DNA of 64,000 bases. It comes from Hungatella_A sp034142505. Lineage in GTDB: Bacteria; Bacillota; Clostridia; Lachnospirales; Lachnospiraceae. The notes under the pieces were generated by a model. The model was not told the DNA's origin and did no database searches. It saw only the letters and a program-made list of their open reading frames with translations. Within the stretch, counting starts at the first letter, position 1. Every line of letters starts with the position of its first letter. Positions 25,801-33,364 of the stretch are shown here, in pieces. The translations under genes were made by a program, and so were the position numbers. The DNA lies in contig JAWZDV010000087.1 of the NCBI GenBank assembly GCA_034142505.1, forward strand, positions 3,569-67,568, read 5' to 3'.

Positions 25801-26467
25801 ATCCCCAGCCCTCCTTGAAAATCTCAAGAGTATCTTTCGTCACGGACTCCAAATTCTCGTAACTTTTCGTCTCCACAGGTACTAGTAGACGGACCGGTTT
25901 CTTTACTTTTAACGCAACGAGAAACTCTTCCAGCTGGGCCGGACGGCTTCCGTGTCCTTTGATTCCATCATAAAGAGACCGGATATGCATATCCTGCATA
26001 AACGGCACGGCCTGGGCAAAATCCTGGTACTCAAATAACCGGAGGGCCAATTCATAATCGTCCTCCGCCAAAGCAGCAAAATCGCCTGGTGTCTTCAGTT
26101 CATCCAAAATCCGTCCAGATTCCCCGGCATCGACGCGAAACGCATAAGGGATCTCCCGCTCGCCCGCATTGGTCACCAATTGGAACGATCCCTCAATCAC
26201 ATCCCCGTATTCCAGCGTCGTACTGTTCACTTCATAACCAATATGGTTTCTCAAGCCACCAAAGGTATTGGCGGCCAGCACAACCCTGGAATTGGACGAA
26301 TAGACCAGTCCCTTGATGTGCACAGCATTTTCACTGGTTACGTAAAGCTCCCTGCGCACCTTCTCGCCGGCTCTCACCGGCTCATCAATCCGGGCTGGCT
26401 GAAGTACCAGAATCGGTATCTCTGCGTCTATCATTCCTTTTGCCAGTCTGTTTATCCGCTCTCTCAT
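22898..26467 (-). CDS. Giant repeat protein (DUF5717-like), 1189 aa
   Basis: The first gene of the operon. Residues about 15-130 look like a beta-sandwich (IPILVLQPARIDEPVRAGEKVRRELYVTSENAVHIKGLVYSSN, then EGSFQLVTNAGEREIPYAFRVDA). Residues 180-290 may hold a second beta domain (KPVRLLVPVETKSYENLES to GGRNYGTITVRTMVDVMTVPIQVDM). The remaining 850 residues are alpha-helical repeats of TPR/ARM type, and the C terminus is another beta-rich block (GVSLQIRILPDEEEFHADEM, FEGEKLEYRVYEQNDGEPV). There is no signal peptide or membrane helix, so it is cytosolic. It looks like a scaffold. The name DUF5717 is from memory of the family and is unverified. Confidence 0.75.
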   Translation of the reverse strand: MRERINRLAKGMIDAEIPILVLQPARIDEPVRAGEKVRRELYVTSENAVHIKGLVYSSNSRVVLAANTFGGLRNHIGYEVNSTTLEYGDVIEGSFQLVTNAGEREIPYAFRVDAGESGRILDELKTPGDFAALAEDDYELALRLFEYQDFAQAVPFMQDMHIRSLYDGIKGHGSRPAQLEEFLVALKVKKPVRLLVPVETKSYENLESVTKDTLEIFKEGWGFLPISVKAVGDFIQLSKNNVTDADFEGDVCKLMFQIAPSRLHGGRNYGTITVRTMVDVMTVPIQVDMGREKSGLGRRLTNERFGRYLGLRLDYECHTYEPALLLNQMLEELDQIGLVCEPDDMQQLLMAEAYLLSNRKDRAIQILDERRAGILENRQNRPDLYCILQYLTIKSGSDAADKASFLRLLHKFMDEGVEEYLQFYLLTHLDPTVKDNAGDMLLTMKTLFMKGCHSPFLYLQAVELLNEMPELLYGLGSFEIQALFLGARRKLVVEELAVRAARLASASKNFNRLCCQMLGMLYEEAPRVELLEAICGMMIRGDRRSASDFIWYERALKKGLSLTRLYEYFLYSLPDDYDRIIPREVLLYFSYDHELDRHSKSVLYRNIITFMKPDEPLYQDYERKIGAYATEQIFEARINSRLAVIYDRMIYKDMIDLPVARVLPGILRSYRISCRNKEMKYVVVCYEELLEEGIYPLNDGIAYAPLFTEHSQILLQDAYGNRFMDVRYVKSRVMEKPELEERCFEVYPEHPMLLLKACREAAGKSVLSDEDVLLIEKALAELKLHPLYKKELIAKIIEYYGDSIKEDGMLAGMDSRYLLTIDRDTLNKDQRSSICEALIGQNYFREAYEIIREYGYEGISSKRLLKLCTRMILEKLFDQDDLLLKLAYQVFEMGMGDSVILDYLCEYFNGTCEQMYRVLMQGAKEHVETYDMEERLLAQMMFADCTGKMDKVFTLYLEKKKTSESIVKAYFTVKSYEYFLRGEPADKLVFAYLEGMINGASDKVKLSTVYLLALTKYYSGLTELDVEQTKLCQEMVDILLEAGLVFPYFKKLAVHVRIPEWVLNKAMIQYMGKKDSGVSLQIRILPDEEEFHADEMKRMYQGVFIRQKVLFEGEKLEYRVYEQNDGEPVLMEEGEVACDVKEFQREGSRFACLNEMTLCLKLREEDSLKKHMQDYLTKTAAVEALFELM

Positions 26468-26632
26468 TTCACCACACCTGTCTTACGCTCATTGTCTATA
26501 TAAGTCTACCATATTTCACACTGTTTTAAAAGCACAAACTTCGACACAATTCTCAACTTCCCGGACAACCGTTCTGACGGCGCATCTTCCCGGGTCGAAA
26601 ACGGCTGATTGTCTGGAATTTATAATCGGAAC

Positions 26633-26661
26633 TTGATTTAACAGACTAAAGTTGGTATGAT
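26633..26661 (+). promoter_or_regulatory. Sigma-A type promoter for the DUF4364 gene
   Basis: TTGATT (26633-26638) and TATGAT (26656-26661) are separated by 17 bp and lie about 50 bp before the chosen ATG of the DUF4364 gene. The remaining 26468-26632 separates it from the divergent repeat-protein operon and shows no gene. Confidence 0.65.
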
Positions 26662-26712
26662 AGAACTAGAATTTATGAAAACATGAAAAACACTGACGAT
26701 GGAGAGAAAAAC

Positions 26713-27237
26713 ATGCTATCCGAACCTATGACGCTTTATAAACTGATGAATCTCTATATGTTGAAGCAGGTCAATTTTCCACTGACCAACTCCCAGCTGT
26801 CGGATTTTTTTCTGGCCCACGAGTACACCACTTATTTTACCCTGCAGCAGGCGCTGGGCGAATTGCGGGAAGCCGGTTTAGTCCGCATGGAATCCAGCCG
26901 TAATACCTCCCGCTATGAGATTACCAGGGAGGGGGAAGAGACCCTTTCTTTCTTTGGGAAGAACATCTCTCCCGCCATTATCGACGATATGGACCAGTAT
27001 TTAAAAGAGAACCGGTTCCGCATGCGGGACGAGGTGGGCATCGTGGCCGACTACTACAAGTCCACCAACCAGGATTACATCGTCCACTGCGAGGTCCGGG
27101 AAGGCAAAACCGCCTTGATCGATCTCAACTTATCCGTCCCCGACCGGGAGCAGGCGGAAGCCATGTGCAGCAACTGGGAGCGGAAAAGCCAGGAAATTTA
27201 CGCCTTTACCATGAAGGCGCTGATGAGTGATTCTTAA
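26713..27237 (+). CDS. DUF4364 family winged-helix-like protein
   Basis: A 174-residue protein starting at MLSEPMTLYKLMNLYML, with GGAGAG 8 bases upstream; the frame opens ten codons earlier without a ribosome-binding site. The N-terminal half is a winged helix-turn-helix (TLYKLMNLYMLKQVNFPLTNSQLSDFFLAHEYTTYFTLQQALGELREAGLVR, then SRYEITREGEETLSFF). The C-terminal half (VADYYKSTNQDYIVHCEVREGKTALIDLNLSVPDREQAEAMCSNW) is the DUF4364-type beta domain. It is probably a DNA-binding regulator with no assigned target. It overlaps no other gene and precedes a small membrane protein. Confidence 0.85.
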   Translation: MLSEPMTLYKLMNLYMLKQVNFPLTNSQLSDFFLAHEYTTYFTLQQALGELREAGLVRMESSRNTSRYEITREGEETLSFFGKNISPAIIDDMDQYLKENRFRMRDEVGIVADYYKSTNQDYIVHCEVREGKTALIDLNLSVPDREQAEAMCSNWERKSQEIYAFTMKALMSDS

Positions 27238-27262
27238 TCTATTAGCAGGAGGCAATTGGAGT

Positions 27263-27592
27263 ATGAAACCGCAGCCAACATTATTTCAAACCATTCAGCA
27301 CGAGATTGAAAAAGAGAAGAAGCTGATCCGCAGAAAGAAATTCTTATTAAAACTAAAAGTATTTCTCTGCCTGATCCTTCCCGCTGTGATCACCCTGCTG
27401 ACGGTCAAAGTCATCAAAACCTATTTAAAGATCAAACTGAAAAATGCCGTGATTCCCGGGTTAAAAAAGAAGACGGAACCAAAGCATCTAAAAAAAGAAC
27501 CGGCAGGAGAAACACAGATTGTACCGCAGCCGGTGGGTGAACCCTATAAACCGGAGCCGGTGGAAATCACCACCGATGACCATGCCGGTTAA
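27263..27592 (+). CDS. Small single-pass membrane protein
   Basis: A 109-residue protein from MKPQPTLFQ, with GGAGG and GGAG both upstream of 27263. The N terminus is amphipathic and charged (IQHEIEKEKKLIRRKKFLLKLK), followed by one membrane helix (VFLCLILPAVITLLTVKVI, about residues 37-55). The tail is basic then proline/acid-rich (KKKTEPKHLKKEPAGE, PQPVGEPYKPEPVEITTDD). It lies 25 bp after the DUF4364 gene and is presumably co-transcribed. No family is recognised. Confidence 0.7.
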   Translation: MKPQPTLFQTIQHEIEKEKKLIRRKKFLLKLKVFLCLILPAVITLLTVKVIKTYLKIKLKNAVIPGLKKKTEPKHLKKEPAGETQIVPQPVGEPYKPEPVEITTDDHAG

Positions 27593-27613
27593 TTTCGCGT
27601 TCCAATTAAAGAA

Positions 27614-27637
27614 ACACCGCAGCGCAGGCTGCGATGT
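27614..27637 (+). terminator. Terminator after the DUF4364/small membrane protein unit
   Basis: ACACCGCAGC pairs with GCTGCGATGT (one mismatch) around a GCAG loop, followed by CTTATTTTAT. It lies between convergent transcription units. Confidence 0.65.
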
Positions 27638-27652
27638 CTTATTTTATACTCT

Positions 27653-28513
27653 CTAAGTCTCCATCAACTGTCCGCTCTTGCTGAACCGGCACATCTTTCC
27701 GTCAATCTCAATGGTGGTATCCTTCACCATCTGATACTCCTCATAGTAATACCACAGCCCATTGATCTTGCGCCATCCGGTCCCCGGGAACAGCTTTGAA
27801 TAATCCACAAAGGAAAATTCCAGGCAGACAAACCCGGTGATACCGTCCACCTTGGCCGAATCCGTGCTCTGCCACAAGGTGCGGTGCTTGAACTTGTTGC
27901 CCACGCCGTAGCGGACATACCAGATATTGTAGGGAATCTGCGTGTAATCCAAATTCTTGGTCAGCGTCTCATAATCCCCGTAAATCACCGTGCTGTATCC
28001 CGCGTCCTCAATCTTTTTACAGAATGCATTGACCAGATCCACAATCTCCTGCTTCGTCAATCCCTTGGAAGCCATATACTGGCTCTCCACATCCAGCGCA
28101 ACGGGATAGGCCACCGAATAGCTCTTAATCTCATCCAGAACAGCCATGGCTTCCTGCGCCATCTTTTCTTTTGTCAGCGCCTTCGAATTGTACACCACAC
28201 CGGCCTTGATTCCGTGCGCTTCCGCATTTTTCATGTTGGTGTCAAAGAAAGGGTCTTTCTCCGACGCGTCCCCCATGCGGATCATGGCAAACGTAATATC
28301 CTGGGATTTCAGCTTCTTCCAGTTGATCTCACCGGCCCGGTTCTGATACTTGGAAATGCTGATTCCCTTTTCTAAGGCGCCGTCTATGGCCGTCTTCCCG
28401 TCGGATGCGAAAAACTCACCGTCCGACAGCGACCATGGCTCTGCCGCCTGCGCGCTGGTCACAGAACCCATTATCATCACACCTGCCAGGCAGGCTGCTA
28501 CCCATTTTCTCAT
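27653..28513 (-). CDS. Secreted GH25 lysozyme (muramidase)
   Basis: A 286-residue protein from MRKWVAACLAGVMIMGS, with GGAGAGG upstream and a clear Sec signal peptide cut near AQAAEP. The GH25 core is visible: GISISKYQNRAGEINWKKLKSQDITFAMIRMGD (first catalytic Asp position replaced by S in ISIS), AHGIKAGVVYNSKALTKEKMAQEAMAVL, YPVALDVESQYM (catalytic D and E of DVE), AGYSTVIYGDYE, and NIWYVRYG. The C-terminal 45 residues (GWRKINGLWYYYEEYQMVKDTTIEIDGKMCRF) look like one choline-binding-type wall repeat. It cleaves peptidoglycan and may act in sporulation or growth. The Asp to Ser change in the first strand is unusual for GH25. Confidence 0.82.
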   Translation of the reverse strand: MRKWVAACLAGVMIMGSVTSAQAAEPWSLSDGEFFASDGKTAIDGALEKGISISKYQNRAGEINWKKLKSQDITFAMIRMGDASEKDPFFDTNMKNAEAHGIKAGVVYNSKALTKEKMAQEAMAVLDEIKSYSVAYPVALDVESQYMASKGLTKQEIVDLVNAFCKKIEDAGYSTVIYGDYETLTKNLDYTQIPYNIWYVRYGVGNKFKHRTLWQSTDSAKVDGITGFVCLEFSFVDYSKLFPGTGWRKINGLWYYYEEYQMVKDTTIEIDGKMCRFSKSGQLMET

Positions 28514-28526
28514 GCTTACCTCTCCA

Positions 28527-29657
28527 TTAATCTTGTTTGCGAAAATTCTGAATCTCTGCTGCCAGAAGTCTGACATTCTCAATTAACGAATCAAAAGCTC
28601 CGTACTTATACAAATTTAATCCTATGATCCCGATGGGAACCGCTAAAATCATGCCGGATATTCCATTCAGCTTAAATCCCAGATACAAAAACAGCAGCGT
28701 CATCAGCGGCGGTAGTCCCATGGAATCCCCCACGATTTTCGGCTGAATAATCTGCCTCACCACCTGGGTCAGCACATACAAAAGAATCAGTCCCACCGCA
28801 AACGGATACTCCCCCGTCAGCAGCTTCACAAACGCCCACGGAAAAAGGGCCGTCCCCGTTCCAAACAAAGGCAGAAAATCCAGTATGGCAATCAACACCG
28901 CAAGCAAAAGCCCATAGGGCACGCCCAGCACCACGAATCCCACCATCAGAATCCCGGCCACTACAAACATAATCCGAAACTGTGCCAGAAAATATCCCCC
29001 GATCAGTTTCTTTACATCCTGCCTGAAAAAATCATAATACTTCAAAAGTCCTGCCGGCGCCAGCTGCTTCCAAAACCGGACAATCTGCTCCCGCTCCACT
29101 ATAAAGAAATAGGAGGACAGAATCACCACAATGGAATACACCAAAGCCGCCGGTATCCGTTTGGCCACGTTGCCCGCCACCGTCACCGTCGGAAATGCCA
29201 CCTTCTGTACTAAATCGCTGACATAACCGCCCAGGTTCTCATTGAAGCGGTAGATCGCGTCCTGCACTCCCTGGGGCAGCCGTTCCACCAGATGTCCCAG
29301 ATTGGCAAAGGCACCGGCCAGTTCCAGTTTCACCGACTCATAGATCTGTGGGAGATCCTTCACCAGCCCCGTCACCTCGATGGCAATCTTGGAGATCAGC
29401 AGATACAGCAGTCCAATCACCGCCGCCAGGACCACCACCACGATAATCACGGAGCTGTGCTTGCGCACGATCTTCAGCTTGCGCTCCAGCAGCCGGACCA
29501 GGGGATTGGCAATCATGGCAATCAGCCAGCCAATCACAAAGGGCATGAAGAACTTGAGAAGCTTCGGTCCCAGAAAGCAGATCAGAAAAATCCCTGTCAC
29601 CGGCACCACAATATTTAAGATCATTCTCCAGATCCGTCTTCCATCCTTACCATCCAT
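28527..29657 (-). CDS. AI-2E family / YtvI-like integral membrane protein
   Basis: A 376-residue polytopic membrane protein with about eight helices. Visible are the N-terminal pair (MILNIVVPVTGIFLICFLG, FFMPFVIGWLIAMIANPLVRLLERKLKI), the helix SSVIIVVVVLAAVIGLLYLLI, a large amphipathic middle (LPQIYESVKLELAGAFANLGHLVERLPQGVQ), and the family block LAVLIAILDFLPLFGTGTALFPWA then QIIQPKIVGDSMGLPPLMTLL. This belongs to PF01594. The sporulation protein YtvI is one member, but transport functions also occur, so the role stays open. It overlaps no gene and lies 13 bp before the lysozyme start. Confidence 0.85.
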   Translation of the reverse strand: MDGKDGRRIWRMILNIVVPVTGIFLICFLGPKLLKFFMPFVIGWLIAMIANPLVRLLERKLKIVRKHSSVIIVVVVLAAVIGLLYLLISKIAIEVTGLVKDLPQIYESVKLELAGAFANLGHLVERLPQGVQDAIYRFNENLGGYVSDLVQKVAFPTVTVAGNVAKRIPAALVYSIVVILSSYFFIVEREQIVRFWKQLAPAGLLKYYDFFRQDVKKLIGGYFLAQFRIMFVVAGILMVGFVVLGVPYGLLLAVLIAILDFLPLFGTGTALFPWAFVKLLTGEYPFAVGLILLYVLTQVVRQIIQPKIVGDSMGLPPLMTLLFLYLGFKLNGISGMILAVPIGIIGLNLYKYGAFDSLIENVRLLAAEIQNFRKQD

Positions 29658-29672
29658 ATAACCATCACCCGT

Positions 29673-30731
29673 CTATCGGTTTAAATATTCGTCCAGGAAG
29701 CCATAGAGCGCCTCCATCTCCTCATCAGTTCCTATGGTGATTCTAAGATAATTGTCAATCCGCGGGAGGTTGAAATAGCGGACAAACATCCGCTTCTCCT
29801 TCAGAGCCTCAAAGATCTCCTTCGCTCCCACCCGCTCATGGGTGGCGAACAGGAAATTGGCCCCGGAGGGAAGGCAGGTAAAGCCCAGCGCTCCCAGCCG
29901 CACTCTCGCTTCCTCCCTGGTCTTTATAATCTTCGCCAGTGTACTCTCAAAATATGCCACATCCTTCACCGCTTCCGCTCCCATCACAAGAGAGGGCAGA
30001 TTCATGGTGTAGGAGTTATAAGAGTATTTTACATCATTTAACGCTTTTATTAAAGCAGAATTTCCCATGGCATAGCCAATCCGCACCCCGGCCATGTTCC
30101 GGGACTTGCTGAAGGTCCGCACCACCAGCAGGTTCTCGTACTGTTTCATCAGCGGCAGAGCCGTCTCCCCGCCAAAATCAATATAAGCCTCATCCACAAT
30201 CACCACCGACTCCTGATTGTGGGCCACGATAGCCTCCACATCGGACAGCGGCATCAAAATCCCCGTCGGCGCGTTGGGATTCGGGAAGATCACCCCCCCG
30301 TTTTCCCGGAAGTAATCTTCCTTTCTGATCTGATATTCCCCGTCAAGGGCCGGCATCTCATAGGGAATCCGGAATAAATCCGCCCAAACCGGATAAAAGG
30401 AATAACTGATATCCGGAAACAGTATCGGTTTCCGGGAATTAAAAAAGGTCAGGAAGGCCATTCCCAACACATCATCGGAGCCCACCCCAACAAAAACCTG
30501 ATTCGATTCCAGACCGTGGAATTCTGCCAGCGCATCCACCAGCACCGATGCCGCCGGGTCCGGATATTTGCGCAGGTCATCCACATTCATCTCCTGCAGC
30601 GCCTTTGCCACTCCGGGCGCAGGCGGGTAAGGGTTTTCATTGGTGTTCAGTTTTATGATATCTCCGCCCTTTGGCTGCTCTCCAGGCACATAGGGCACAA
30701 CCTCCCTGATATTGGCTTCCCAGGCTCTCAT
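29673..30731 (-). CDS. hisC: Histidinol-phosphate aminotransferase-like enzyme
   Basis: A 352-residue fold-type I aminotransferase. It opens with WEANIREVVPYVPGEQPKGGDIIKLNTNENPYPPAPGV, typical of HisC. VGVGSDDVLGMAFLTFF, FPNPNAPTGI, VVIVDEAYIDFGG and TFSKSRNMAGVRIGYAMG follow; the PLP-binding Lys is in FSKSRNMAG. It starts behind GGAGGAG. HisC converts imidazole-acetol phosphate to histidinol phosphate with glutamate. No other his gene is nearby, and such stand-alone copies sometimes serve aromatic amino acids or phosphonate pathways, so the substrate is not certain. Confidence 0.88.
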   Translation of the reverse strand: MRAWEANIREVVPYVPGEQPKGGDIIKLNTNENPYPPAPGVAKALQEMNVDDLRKYPDPAASVLVDALAEFHGLESNQVFVGVGSDDVLGMAFLTFFNSRKPILFPDISYSFYPVWADLFRIPYEMPALDGEYQIRKEDYFRENGGVIFPNPNAPTGILMPLSDVEAIVAHNQESVVIVDEAYIDFGGETALPLMKQYENLLVVRTFSKSRNMAGVRIGYAMGNSALIKALNDVKYSYNSYTMNLPSLVMGAEAVKDVAYFESTLAKIIKTREEARVRLGALGFTCLPSGANFLFATHERVGAKEIFEALKEKRMFVRYFNLPRIDNYLRITIGTDEEMEALYGFLDEYLNR

Positions 30732-30809
30732 GGCATCTCCTCCTTCGTCCTCATGCTGTCAATTCGTATCCAGTCAATTCTCCGCGGGCCACTGATATTC
30801 CCTAACAGT

Positions 30810-32030
30810 TCAGACGGCGGAAAAACCGGTGCAAAAAGCTGCGTCAAGCTTACATTCCTTTGCGATCGCCTCAAACGCCGGCAGCGAACGTTCAATCTGC
30901 CGGAAGGATACACAGTAAGCGATCCTCACATAGCCGGGGCAGGCAAAGGAACTTCCCGGAACCACAAGCACGCGATGCTTCTCGCAGATCTTCACAAACT
31001 CCGCTTCCTCTTCCATCGGAGACTTCACAAACAAATAGAAGGCCCCCTGGGGCTTGATGCAGGTAAAACCAAAATTTTTCAGACTGTTGTATAACAGATT
31101 CCGGTTCCTGTCATAGGCAGCCACGTCCGTCTGCTCATCCACACAGCGCAGTACCACCCGCTGCATCAGAGAAGGCGCGTTGACACAGCCAAGCACCCGG
31201 TTGGCAATACAGGCGGCCGTAAACAGCTCCCCGCTGCCCTGCATCTCATCCGGAATCACCAGATAACCGATCCGCTCTCCCGGCAGGGACAAGGATTTGC
31301 TGTAAGAATAGCACACCACCGTATCATGATAATATTTCGTCACATAAGGCACCGTCACCCCGTCATAGGCCAGTTCCCGGTATGGTTCATCGGAAATCAG
31401 CACAATCTGGGTGCGGTACTCTTCTTCTTTCGCTCTCAATAACTCGGCAATCCGGATCAGCGTCTCCTCCGAATAGACAACGCCGGTGGGATTGTTGGGG
31501 GTATTGATAATCACCGCCCTGGTCTTCTCCCCGATTCTGTCTGCAAATGCTCTCAGATCCGGCTGAAACGTCTCCGTATCCGGTGGAACTACCACCAGTT
31601 CCCCGTCATAATTCCTCACATAGGCGCCGTACTCCACAAAATAAGGGGCAAACACCACCACCTCATCCCCCGGATTCAAGAGAGTCTTCAAGATCACATT
31701 CAACCCGCTGGCGGCTCCCACCGTCATCAAAATATTGTTGGAATGAAAGGACGTGCCGAATCTCCGGTTTAACGAACCGGCAACAGCCTCCCGCACATCC
31801 TCAAACCCCGCGTTGCTCATATACCCGTGGACAAACGTGGATTCCTCCTGATTCAGCACATCAAAGACCGCCTGTTTCACCGCTTCCGGCGCCGGTACAT
31901 TGGGATTGCCCAGACTGAAATCATAGACATTGTCCGCCCCGTAAATGCCGGCCAGACGCTTTCCTTCCTCAAACATGGCGCGGATGGCCGAATTGTTCTC
32001 CACCAGCGGTTTCATTTTCTCTGATATCAT
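30810..32030 (-). CDS. PLP-dependent class I/II aminotransferase
   Basis: A 406-residue aspartate-aminotransferase-superfamily protein. It shows YDFSLGNPNVPAPEAVKQAVFDVL near the N terminus, VGAASGLNVILKTLLNPGDEVVVFAPYFVEY, INTPNNPTGVVYSEETL, ISDEPYRELAYDG, and SYSKSLSLPGERIGYLV with the PLP Lys in SKSLSLPGERIG. The C-terminal block is VLVVPGSSFACPGYVRIAYC. The specificity is unknown. It lies 78 bp before hisC in the same direction, so two aminotransferases are probably co-expressed. The last about 15 residues (DAAFCTGFSAV) look like a non-conserved tail. Confidence 0.88.
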   Translation of the reverse strand: MISEKMKPLVENNSAIRAMFEEGKRLAGIYGADNVYDFSLGNPNVPAPEAVKQAVFDVLNQEESTFVHGYMSNAGFEDVREAVAGSLNRRFGTSFHSNNILMTVGAASGLNVILKTLLNPGDEVVVFAPYFVEYGAYVRNYDGELVVVPPDTETFQPDLRAFADRIGEKTRAVIINTPNNPTGVVYSEETLIRIAELLRAKEEEYRTQIVLISDEPYRELAYDGVTVPYVTKYYHDTVVCYSYSKSLSLPGERIGYLVIPDEMQGSGELFTAACIANRVLGCVNAPSLMQRVVLRCVDEQTDVAAYDRNRNLLYNSLKNFGFTCIKPQGAFYLFVKSPMEEEAEFVKICEKHRVLVVPGSSFACPGYVRIAYCVSFRQIERSLPAFEAIAKECKLDAAFCTGFSAV

Positions 32031-32069
32031 AGATGTCTCTCCTTTCGGGTCACATACGTTCTGTCACTG

Positions 32070-33347
32070 CTAATGCCGGTACCGACCGCAATACCATGCG
32101 GCCACACCGGTTACGATCAAATAAAACCAGGTAGTAGGATTGCTGAACCAGGTAGTAAAAAAGGACAGCACCAGATACGCCGCGAACTGGGCGTACAGAA
32201 GATATCCCACAGGGTTTCTCATCTTCCCCAGCTGCCGGACTAAAAGCCAGGCCACAAAACCCAGCAGGCAGCCAAACACCACCACCCCGATCACGCCAAA
32301 GTCATAATAGGCGTCATAAAACAAGGTCACCGTCGTCAGCTCCGCCTTATTCACATAGATGGGGAAGCTGGTCAGATACGGGAACAAAAATTTAAGCCCC
32401 GTCAAGGCCCAAAGCGGAAACATCATCCGAATCCCAAAGGTATGGGCCGGCAGCGCCTCCACCAGGCAGTTAAAATTCTCATAGTTGTTGGCAATATAAA
32501 TGTAAGGCTGAGAGATGAAGATCGGCATCTTCTGATTCTTCATCTCGAAAATACTGTTTAAATACTCCACATCATGGCTTCTGGCCACGGTCAGCAGCAG
32601 ATACAGCGGGATCATAGCCACAATCAGTCCCAGCACATAAACCGGCTCCACCTTCCGACGGTAGGCCCCGTAGGTAAACAGCGCCAGCATCACCGCAAAG
32701 ATCAGCTGGAACCGGGACACGCAAAGCAGAGGAATCGCCAGGGAAACAACCGTCAGCACGCCAACCAGGATATTCCGCCTCCGGTACCGGCTGCCACCAA
32801 GCATCACATAGAGCACTGTCAGACTGGGAACCAGCACGCAGGATACCGTCAGATAATGAACTCCCGTCACGTGGAATTCCGAGTAGGCATGGGGCACCCC
32901 CCGCACCAGCAACGGAATATAGCCAAGGACCACCGTCTCAAAGATAAACGCCGCCAGAGAGACAAGCGTCAGCCCGATTATGCAGTGATACAGTGGCTTC
33001 GGCGACATCTCCCGCCTTCTTCTCCTTTGAATCTCCAAAGGCTCCTCAATCAGCCTGGACAGAATCTCAAATGTCAGGTAAAAGCACAGGTAGCCCAGCA
33101 GAAAACAAAGCCAGGTCATCATCTCCCAGTCTGCCTGCAGTCTGCTGAGCTTCAAGCAGGCAATTCCTTCCCCGCCCACCCAGAATGCGGAAAACAGGCC
33201 CCGCAGGTGCAGCGGATTCCCGGACCGCCGGTAATCTGTAAGATACAGATAACCGGCGGCCAGTAAAAGCACTGCCCCTGACAGGTAGTAATGTTCACTT
33301 CTTGCAAATAAAAAACTGGCCGCATAGCAGAGTAAATAGACAATCAT
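32070..33347 (-). CDS. Oligosaccharide repeat-unit polymerase-like membrane protein
   Basis: A 425-residue protein with 10 to 12 hydrophobic segments, AAAGGAT upstream of the start. Features that recall O-antigen/oligosaccharide polymerases (Wzy-like) are the N-terminal helix series (LLCYAASFLFAR, YYLSGAVLLLAAGYLYL), a loop VVLGYIPLLVRGVPHAYSEFHVTGVHYLTV, RFQLIFAVMLALFTYG, a long loop with MKNQKMPIFISQPYIYIANNYENFNCLVEAL, and the C-terminal YYDFGVIGVVVFGCLLGFVAWLLV. No other cell-surface polysaccharide genes are next to it, which is unusual for a polymerase. The call is by pattern and could be off at family level. Confidence 0.65.
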   Translation of the reverse strand: MIVYLLCYAASFLFARSEHYYLSGAVLLLAAGYLYLTDYRRSGNPLHLRGLFSAFWVGGEGIACLKLSRLQADWEMMTWLCFLLGYLCFYLTFEILSRLIEEPLEIQRRRRREMSPKPLYHCIIGLTLVSLAAFIFETVVLGYIPLLVRGVPHAYSEFHVTGVHYLTVSCVLVPSLTVLYVMLGGSRYRRRNILVGVLTVVSLAIPLLCVSRFQLIFAVMLALFTYGAYRRKVEPVYVLGLIVAMIPLYLLLTVARSHDVEYLNSIFEMKNQKMPIFISQPYIYIANNYENFNCLVEALPAHTFGIRMMFPLWALTGLKFLFPYLTSFPIYVNKAELTTVTLFYDAYYDFGVIGVVVFGCLLGFVAWLLVRQLGKMRNPVGYLLYAQFAAYLVLSFFTTWFSNPTTWFYLIVTGVAAWYCGRYRH

Positions 33348-33364
33348 AATCTTATCCTTTGTAG

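Noticed and set aside
26540..26546. Second perfect Spo0A-box heptamer upstream of the giant repeat protein gene
   Set aside because: A 7-mer is expected several times by chance in 64 kb and nothing else links this operon to Spo0A.
30810..30839. Possible frameshift at the 3' end of the aminotransferase gene
   Set aside because: The catalytic domain is complete and the odd final residues are consistent with a variable tail.
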